From: Ptychodera flava
Taxonomy: Eukaryota > Hemichordata > Enteropneusta > Ptychoderidae
Direction of reading: 5' to 3'
Assembly (NCBI RefSeq): GCF_041260155.1
Contig: NC_091933.1
Location: 7,156,501 to 7,220,500 of the forward strand
DNA length: 64,000 nucleotides
Below the pieces are notes generated by a model. That model ran no database searches, was not told the DNA's origin, and saw nothing but the letters and a program-made list of their open reading frames with translations. Made by a program: the position numbers and the translations under genes. Each line of letters starts with the position of its first letter. Position 1 is the stretch's first letter. Shown one piece after another: positions 57,321 through 64,000 of this stretch.

Positions 57321-58194
57321 TTTTACACTTCTGCTACATGCAAGTCCAAGTGACTTGAGCCTTTGCTAGTGATGGATTTCATACGAATATGATAATAGAT
57401 GCGTGCTTTTTTCGCGCCAATTCAACCACTGCCAACTCTGCTGCTGGCATGTCAACCGTTCACTAATGCGTGATTCAGCTGATATGATCTTGATACACGG
57501 CAACATGTTGAATAGGCAAATAAGAGATATCATGAAAAAGTCGAAATTTATAAAGGCGTTCAAGAAGTACCGTAGCACGTGACCTGTGAAATGAAAGTGG
57601 TAGACACGAGACGGCTGCTCCATCTTTCAAATCATTGCATCAGTTGACTTATCTACCATTGGTACCGGATGTACCGTGTACATGTACAAAGCCATTTCGC
57701 ATACAAAATCACTTTGTCACATAATGACTGTCAAGAATACCTCTTGGCTAAGTTGAAGTCTGGTGTTTAAATGGCACTTTTCCGCGCGCAAGGGATTCAA
57801 AGCCTGTCAGTGACTTTGTTGAAGGCACATGCGTTTTATAGAAAATCAATTACTGTGCGTGTGTGATTTCATAATTAGTCCTTGCTGCTTTTCGATGTGA
57901 TTGATGTGAATGGCACTGTCGTATTTTTATGGATGTTTTCATTGTTGATCAAATAATGTCCTCTACACAAATACTGTGTTTGATTCTTAAAGGGAAATTA
58001 ACTGTAACTTTTGGCTATTTTGTCAGTATTCTAGTTCTTTTTATCAACTACAGTTTCTTGCCCCAAACCCTATGTCATGCTGAAGTGTCAAAATTTGCTT
58101 GTCAACACACACTATCAGGGTTCTCAAAAATTTTTGAAGTAGGTGAAAAATTTAGAAAAGTAGGCGGTTAGCTTCCATGTGCAACCAGGTTCCC

Positions 58195-58640
58195 TGGGCA
58201 CGGGGGGGTGTTAAGTATTTTTTTAATTTGAAGACATTTCTGAGCAATTTTATGCATTTTTATACAGTGTATGAGACAACATACACACAGGGGAGGGTTT
58301 CAGGGAGGGGGTTCCCCTCCCTGTGTGCAAGAAATTTTTAAAATTTGAAGACATTTTGGAGTAATTGCATGCATTCTTGTACTGTATGCAAGACCATTTC
58401 AGCATAAGAGTGTTAAGGTGTTAAGGATTTTTTTTAATTTGAAGACATTTCTGAGTAATTTTATGCATTCTTATACAGTGTATAAAAGGCTATTTCAACA
58501 TACACACATGTGAAGGGTTTCAGGGCGGGGGTGTGCAAGAAATTTGTAAACTTTTGAGACATTATGGAGTAATTTCATGCATTCTTGTACAGTATGAAAA
58601 ACCATTTCAGCATACTGAATAATTTATCACAATCAATTAC
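58195..58640 (+). repeat. Four-copy ~110-bp tandem repeat
   Basis: AATTTGAAGACATTTCTGAG, CAATTTTATGCATTYTTATA and CAGTGTATRA recur at about 58215, 58335, 58435 and 58540; units 1/3 and 2/4 are most alike, so there is a two-unit higher-order period of about 220 bp. Linkers hold GGGTTTCAGGG.GGGGGT. Confidence 0.8.
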
Positions 58641-60481
58641 AACATGTTTTCGTGGGATAAAGTTTTACATAAAAAGTCAGAAAAATTAATTTGATATCAC
58701 TCGGGCCTGTCAACTGCATTCTGTTGGCAAGGATAATAGCAAAATTTCACAGACTGTTGTGTAGAATTATATTTAGTTCATGACTTGAACAAACATTTTG
58801 AAATACATCCTGTTATAGGAACACAATTTTCTGTGATTTCAATTCACTGTACTGTTAAATTTCACAATAAAACAAATCCACCAGCTGATTATTGATTTTT
58901 TGGTGATGTTGAATATTATTGAAAAAGAGAGCTAAATTTCAGTGTTCATGTTTGATAAAATCCCAAACTAACGACACTGAACGCGAACCTGTACAACACC
59001 CTTAGTGACCCTATGTGTACAAAGCACCGGCAGTCGTTTGTAACACAGTACACACAATGCGATATCGGTCAACCTGAAATTTGACACTGTGATCGACCTT
59101 CTACCTTCTACCTCCATGGTTGAATATTGACATCGTGATCGACCATGGATGGATTGACAGGGCGTTTCAAAAGTATGAAAAATGAGACTCCGTAACTTTT
59201 GATCGCTATAGATTTGATCGAAAAACCTACCAAACCCATCAGACAAGGCCCTATTCTTCTTACGCAGAAAACCAAAGCTCTCAAGTGTCGACTTTCTCTT
59301 CCGCGTTTGAGCGAAACAACGTCGGCTCAATTTGGAAATGGTTGGCTATTCGTGGGTATTATGTACTTGTATGTTAGTCCAATGTTCGGCTATACCCGAT
59401 GTGAACGTCGGAATAATTCGGGCTGTGATCAGGAAAGAAGGGTTGACCTCGAGAGTGATTCCCAGTTCGCTGATCGCGATACTATAGTACATGATATCAC
59501 AACAAGTTCGCTGATCGCGGTACTATAAGGTGATAGCAACAAGTTCACCGCGTAAATTTTTTGCTAGACTACATATAGCCACATCGGCACTTCTTAAATA
59601 TTATTTCCGGCTTGCAAGACCACCAAAAAACTCAAAATATTGTTATCAAAAGTAGAATTTCGGGGCTAGAGAGCGAAACAGTGCTGAAAAGTAGCCCGCC
59701 AAAATAAGGAAGAAGCCGGTCAATTTGGCCGGTATCCGGCTAAAAATGAACACGCTGACTATACATGTGTTATTTATAATCATTGTGTTTGTTGACAAAT
59801 GAATTCTAGTCCGGACCTGAATGCAATTTTCAACAATGATAATATTTAGGGGTTATTACACGAAGTTTAGACGATACCGCATCGTATTCGAGTGATGTGT
59901 CCGTATTTTGACGAGTTGCGCACTTTATCATGCATACACATGCTTTGGTTATGACTGTTTTCCTACGAACACTCTAAAAATATTATATAGGGCTCAGCCC
60001 TTGGTGTCGCGCTAGGGGTTAAGATTGGCAATGTTATTTGTATTGATTCATGATAAACTGTAATTGTTACTTCATAAACGTTTATATGACAACTATGCCC
60101 AGTTTCCCTCTGATGAAAGCAGTTCAATACTTTAACACGACGTCAAACCCTGCAGCAGGGCAGGTATAGATTTTCTGTAGCGTGTAAAAATTTTGGACAA
60201 AAATTGGCAATTTTTACAATGATAACAGCCTATTGCGTTAAACAAGGGACGTATTATGCAATAATTATCATTGCAATGGTAACCGCACTGCCCACCTTCC
60301 ACTTGCAAGCTGAAAACTATAGCGTTCCGTCTAAAAACTTGCAATTTTTGAATCTAATTATTGACACAGGGGGCGCTCTTCTATAATTCAATCCCAGCAT
60401 TCTTTGCGTATGCCCCCGTTCATATGCACGACAGTTTTCTCCCTTTATCTATATCAACGATACTTTGTATCAGCGACAAGG
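58641..60481. other. No gene recognised
   Basis: Antisense ORF pair at 58968-59528 unsupported. A short direct repeat AGTTCGCTGATCGCGRTACT occurs at about 59463 and 59506. Confidence 0.4.
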
Positions 60482-62427
60482 CAGGGGTAGCGCTAGGATT
60501 TCAAAGTTGTTAGCCACAGATTCCTTGCGTGGCGAATTGGTCATACATCTTGTTAGCCACACACAACTTTCTTTAGCCACACAAAACTTTTGTACAATAA
60601 AAACAAAACTAAAATATTTTAAGGTCTCATCTTATTTGAAGTGCCATAGACTTCACATGCAATCCACCCCTACCTACCTTCACCCCCCTTCTCAGACAAG
60701 GACTTTTTGAATGCAACTGCTTGTTATACTTCTTTAAAAAGACTGGTGCAGTTCATTTTCTGTGATAAGGAATCCTAGCAACCCATATGATTCAATTAGT
60801 ACAACCAATAGAGGTAAACTATTGTGCAACACATACACACAAATACAGGGCTTCCTTTCCCCATCATTTGAACTGCAAGTATTATAGAATGAAAAGCTGT
60901 TTTTTTCTAAAATCATTAATTATGCAAATGAGCAAAAAGTAAGCAACCCAAACCCACCAAAAACTAATCAGTTCTTGCCATATGCATACTGAATCTATGT
61001 ACCAGATTTGATTCTGATCTGATGAGCCGTTTTTGAGATATTGAGTACACAGACAGACAGACAGACGGACAGACACGCAGACAGACAGACAGACACACAG
61101 ACAGACAGACATCGCTGCGACATATGCTCACGTGTGTCAACACGTGAGCAAAAAACAGTTCACTAATTTTTTTATTGATTAATTTGGTGTTTGGACCAAC
61201 TGACATTGTAGTTTGATTCACGTACGTACAACATATGCTTTCGATAACTTGCCTTGATTTAATCGTGTCTCGTAGTCATACTGTATTAGTCCATGTGTTT
61301 TCAAAGTTGGATCACGTATTTTGACAAGCATACCAAAAGCGGTCTTTAGATAGAAAGAAACCACAAAGTATTGAGATAAAAGTTTCAGGCCCGGTTTATT
61401 TCAGTTAAAAAATACAATGTTTCCAATTGGCTTCGAACTCACAAAATACGGTTTCCAGTCACCTTGTGGTGATGCAACAGACACATGTCAGACGCGACGC
61501 GACGTAGGATATATGTTACGATATCAACAGTAACAACACATAAATTTGTAAACAAACTAGGTCGACCGTCATGGCTCTCTCGCTACAGTCTGGATAAGGC
61601 CACGATATCAACAGTCTGCATGGGCTTATCGATTGCAAGTCACTTGAAAATCAACAGAATACACTGCAGTTTAACTAAAATCTTACAAATTTCTTCATCA
61701 TGCACATTGAAAGAAAGCCTCAACCACGGGGACCGTCTGGAGCGTTCAGCTTCACGCAATGATGGCCATGCTGCCATCCAACGCTGCGTTCAGTAGCAAT
61801 CAACTTGGCTAGCAAATCGCTCGATTTTTCCATAGAATATTATCAAAAAAGTGGTAAAATCTACCGTTTCTATCTCTCAGAGAGCAATAGCTGTACATGA
61901 TATAATCGTCTTCTGTGTCTGAGTTGCGGTAAAGCTATCATAAAGGTCTCTCGACTCTCTCTCTCGTTGAGTACACGGCAGCGGGGCAGCTGACCTGATT
62001 AAATATTCACGTAAACCGCTGACCCCTTCTCGGAAAGTTCGCATAAATTACTGGAACTCTCTATTGTTAGGGTGGATGATGTCATTATTTTGGTCCTCAT
62101 ATGGTACTAAACTGGGTTCAAAGGGTAAAGAAAAAGCTTTATGGCTTGCCGAGTTTGGCAATGCGTACCGAAGCTGGACAGAACGCATAGTACGCAACCA
62201 CTGTCTGGTATCGTAAACTTACGTGGCGCTGAGAGCGAGAGTATAGTCACATTGATTTCATCACCTAATAGTATCGCATCGTCCATCGTGAATTTGACCG
62301 GGGTCTTTGAGTTTGAGGCCAGTTCGCCACACTTTCATGAGCGTGGCGAACCAGGAAGACATTTTATTCGCCACCCAGCACTTTTTGTCGCATTTTGCGA
62401 ATGTGGCGAGCGCTAGTGCGACCCCTG
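60482..62427. mobile_element. 1.95-kb hAT-like element, non-autonomous
   Basis: Left end CAGGGGTAGCGCTAG and right end, reverse-complemented, CAGGGGTCGCACTAG, bordered by CAAGG at 60477-60481 and 62428-62432. Subterminal regions on both sides carry repeated GCCAC/GTGGC motifs (GTTAGCCACA at the left, TTCGCCAC and GTGGCGA at the right). CAGGGGT termini are typical of hAT. No transposase was seen. Contains a (GACA)n-type tract at 61043-61110 after TTTTTGAGATATTGAGTACA. Confidence 0.55.
61043..61110. repeat. (GACA)n tract with GAGATATTGAGTACA lead
   Basis: Degenerate GACAGACA series. Same kind of tail as at 9867-9910 and 40905-40950, suggesting a shared short module. Confidence 0.8.
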
Positions 62428-62538
62428 CAAGGTGTATAATAACATTTACTGGCTAATAAAAGAGGTATATTTTATAAAAGGCATGTTATATCATAGTAAT
62501 TTGTTTCGTATTTGTTTATTTACGAGTACTCAAAAAAA

Positions 62539-62613
62539 AACATGGCGGCGCCCATGAAAGAAGGGTACACTTCCGGTTACTCGCATAGAATATTATGAAT
62601 ACGCGCATGCGTA
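62539..62613 (+). promoter_or_regulatory. Housekeeping-type promoter motif cluster (YY1, ETS, NRF1)
   Basis: AACATGGCGGC (62539-62549, YY1), ACTTCCGGT (62569-62577, ETS/GABP) and ACGCGCATGCGTA (62601-62613, NRF1) lie within 75 bp, the usual set of TATA-less animal promoters. TCAGTAAGC just after is donor-like. The frame from the ATG in the YY1 site is open for only 18 codons. The gene may extend beyond the right edge, or the promoter may be bidirectional. Confidence 0.45.
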
Positions 62614-63447
62614 GTCAGTAAGCCGCTGGCGCGACTATTAGCGACGAAATCAACTGAAATTGACCTTGCTTCCTCCTGGCTGTACTTAAAAAAGTTGGTT
62701 GCTATAAGGAGTGATGACAACCGTATCACTTTTTGATATTATTCCGCTATTGGCCCATTCCACTTCAAAGGAGGGTTTGTGGAGCACTTTTAAAGCGAAC
62801 AATTTAAATATTACAATGTCAACACAGGTTTTCACAATTTGAAGAAGATTTTTTTTAGCTTAAAATGACGGTAGATGTAAAACATAGGCTGGAATGTGTA
62901 AAATGGATGTGTTTTCATGTTTTGATACATAACCTCATCCGCCAAAATCGCCAAAATCGGGTCAAAATACTCGCCAGCGTTCGATTTCAAACTCGATCGA
63001 GTATGAACAACTGAGAATATAGAGTTAGAGCATAGTGTTAGACCGGTGCCACCTTAAACCTTCAACCTTGCGTGTTGCGAGTATTTTCAGTGCGGTTGGA
63101 TATTTGTGGCTCATTTACGGTAAACGATGCAATTCGCCACCCAGATACTTAAGCTCATCAACAAGAAACTTATGGTAAAGCATTTCTATCATGATCTTAT
63201 ACATGTAATCTTCAGCAGCGTAGACGACATGAAAAAACTCGACTGTATGGGACCTGCAGTGAACAATGACAGGTGTCGGCAAATGATACAAATTTTCAAT
63301 GTGTTTGTTTGTATGTTTTTGATACAACTGTACTTGTGCCTAAGTGCAATGCCCATGAAGTGACTGAAAACAGAATTTTGACTACAATCGTAATGACGTT
63401 TCGGATTGTCAGTGTTTCCGTTAACGCAAAATCCTGCGTATTTTATG
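62614..63447. other. No gene recognised downstream of the promoter-like cluster
   Basis: Antisense ORFs at 63115-63363 and a plus ORF at 63273-63473 are unsupported. If the promoter is real this would be first intron. Confidence 0.3.
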
Positions 63448-64000
63448 CAAATACTGGTTTTTACATGGCGTGATGACAGCTTTTCAGGTCACATACCTGG
63501 CTGTAATATATGAAATTCTAAATACTGGTTTTACATGGCGTGATGATGGCTTTTGAGGTCACATGCCTGGCTCTAATACATATTATTCTAAATACTGGTT
63601 TTTACATGGCGTGATGACGTCTTTTGAGGTCACATGCCTGGATGTAATACATAAAATTCTAAATACTGGTTTTACATGGCGTGATGACTTCTTTTGAGGT
63701 CACATGCCTGGCTCTAATACATGAAATTCTAAATACTGGTTTTACATGGCGTGAAGACTGCTTTTGAGGTCACATGCCTGGCTCTAATACATAAAATTCT
63801 AAATACTGGTTTTTACATGGCGTGATGACGGCTTTTGAGGTCACATGCCTGGCTCAAATACATGAAATTCTAAATACTGGTTTTTACATGGCGTGATGAT
63901 GGCTTTTGAGGTCACATGCCTGGCTCTAATACATGAAATTCTAAATACTGGTTTTTACATGGCGTGATGATTTCTTTTGAAGTCACATGCCTGGCTCTAA
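63448..64000 (+). repeat. 70-72 bp satellite, at least eight units, continuing past the window
   Basis: AAATACTGGTTTTTACATGG then CGTGATGA..GCTTTTGAGGTC, ACATGCCTGGCTCTAATACA, TGAAATTCT. Unit starts at 63448, 63520, 63590, 63661, 63731, 63801, 63872 and 63943. Units are highly similar, so the array is young. Each unit carries GAGGTCACATG, combining an AGGTCA half-site and a CACATG E-box. Confidence 0.95.

Noticed and set aside
58968..59330. 120-codon minus-strand ORF overlapping a 109-codon plus ORF
   Set aside because: No family motif; antisense overlap with another ORF suggests chance.
63448..64000. CRISPR-like array
   Set aside because: Whole 70-72 bp unit is conserved, so this is a satellite with no spacers.

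Overview
The window is AT-rich animal nuclear DNA. Coding sequence is sparse and interrupted by introns. It carries non-LTR retrotransposons, many short inverted-repeat DNA elements, minisatellites and long (TA)n, (CT)n and (TAA)n tracts, and nothing resembling an operon. The three recognisable host genes all encode ninjurin-family membrane proteins. Together with the repeat style this suggests an invertebrate metazoan, with a marine deuterostome (amphioxus, acorn worm or echinoderm type) as my best guess; the species cannot be fixed from sequence alone.

Layout. Positions 1-10317 and about 12140-19852 are two diverged copies (A and B) of one segmental duplication. Copy A was later interrupted by a 2.9 kb element with subterminal repeat arrays (about 2073-4938) and by a LINE (6784-10028) flanked by a 20-bp target duplication and showing the 5' inversion typical of twin priming. 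Copy B was interrupted by a 3.7 kb TTAA-flanked element (13849-17536) that itself hosts a 556-bp fold-back element (16191-16746). Each copy therefore serves as the empty-site control for the insertions in the other.

The gene cluster lies at 19024-28577: ninjurin 1 on the plus strand, then ninjurins 2 and 3 on the minus strand. Each gene has nearly all its protein in one exon that opens at a clear 3' splice site. For each, a minute first coding exon (5, 2 and 2 codons) ending in GTAAGT can be proposed upstream, always joining in phase 0. The presumed ninjurin 1 first exon lies in copy B; copy A holds a damaged counterpart at 6244 with no second exon. Ninjurins are small two-helix plasma-membrane proteins; vertebrate NINJ1 oligomerises to rupture the membrane in lytic cell death. 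The three paralogues here differ at the lysine and aspartate positions of the amphipathic helix.

From 28.6 kb to 64 kb I see no intact host gene. This part holds palindromic MITE-like elements, a decayed CR1/L2-like LINE (37800-40335, minus), two arrays of one ~105-bp minisatellite 18 kb apart (30.5 and 48.3 kb), a ~937-bp tandem repeat (43.3-46.1 kb), a hAT-like element (60482-62427), two promoter-like motif clusters (55.9 and 62.55 kb) and a 70-72 bp satellite running off the right edge (63448-64000). A 432-bp element at 25686-26117 appears to carry the 5' end of a foreign gene, with start codon and splice donor.
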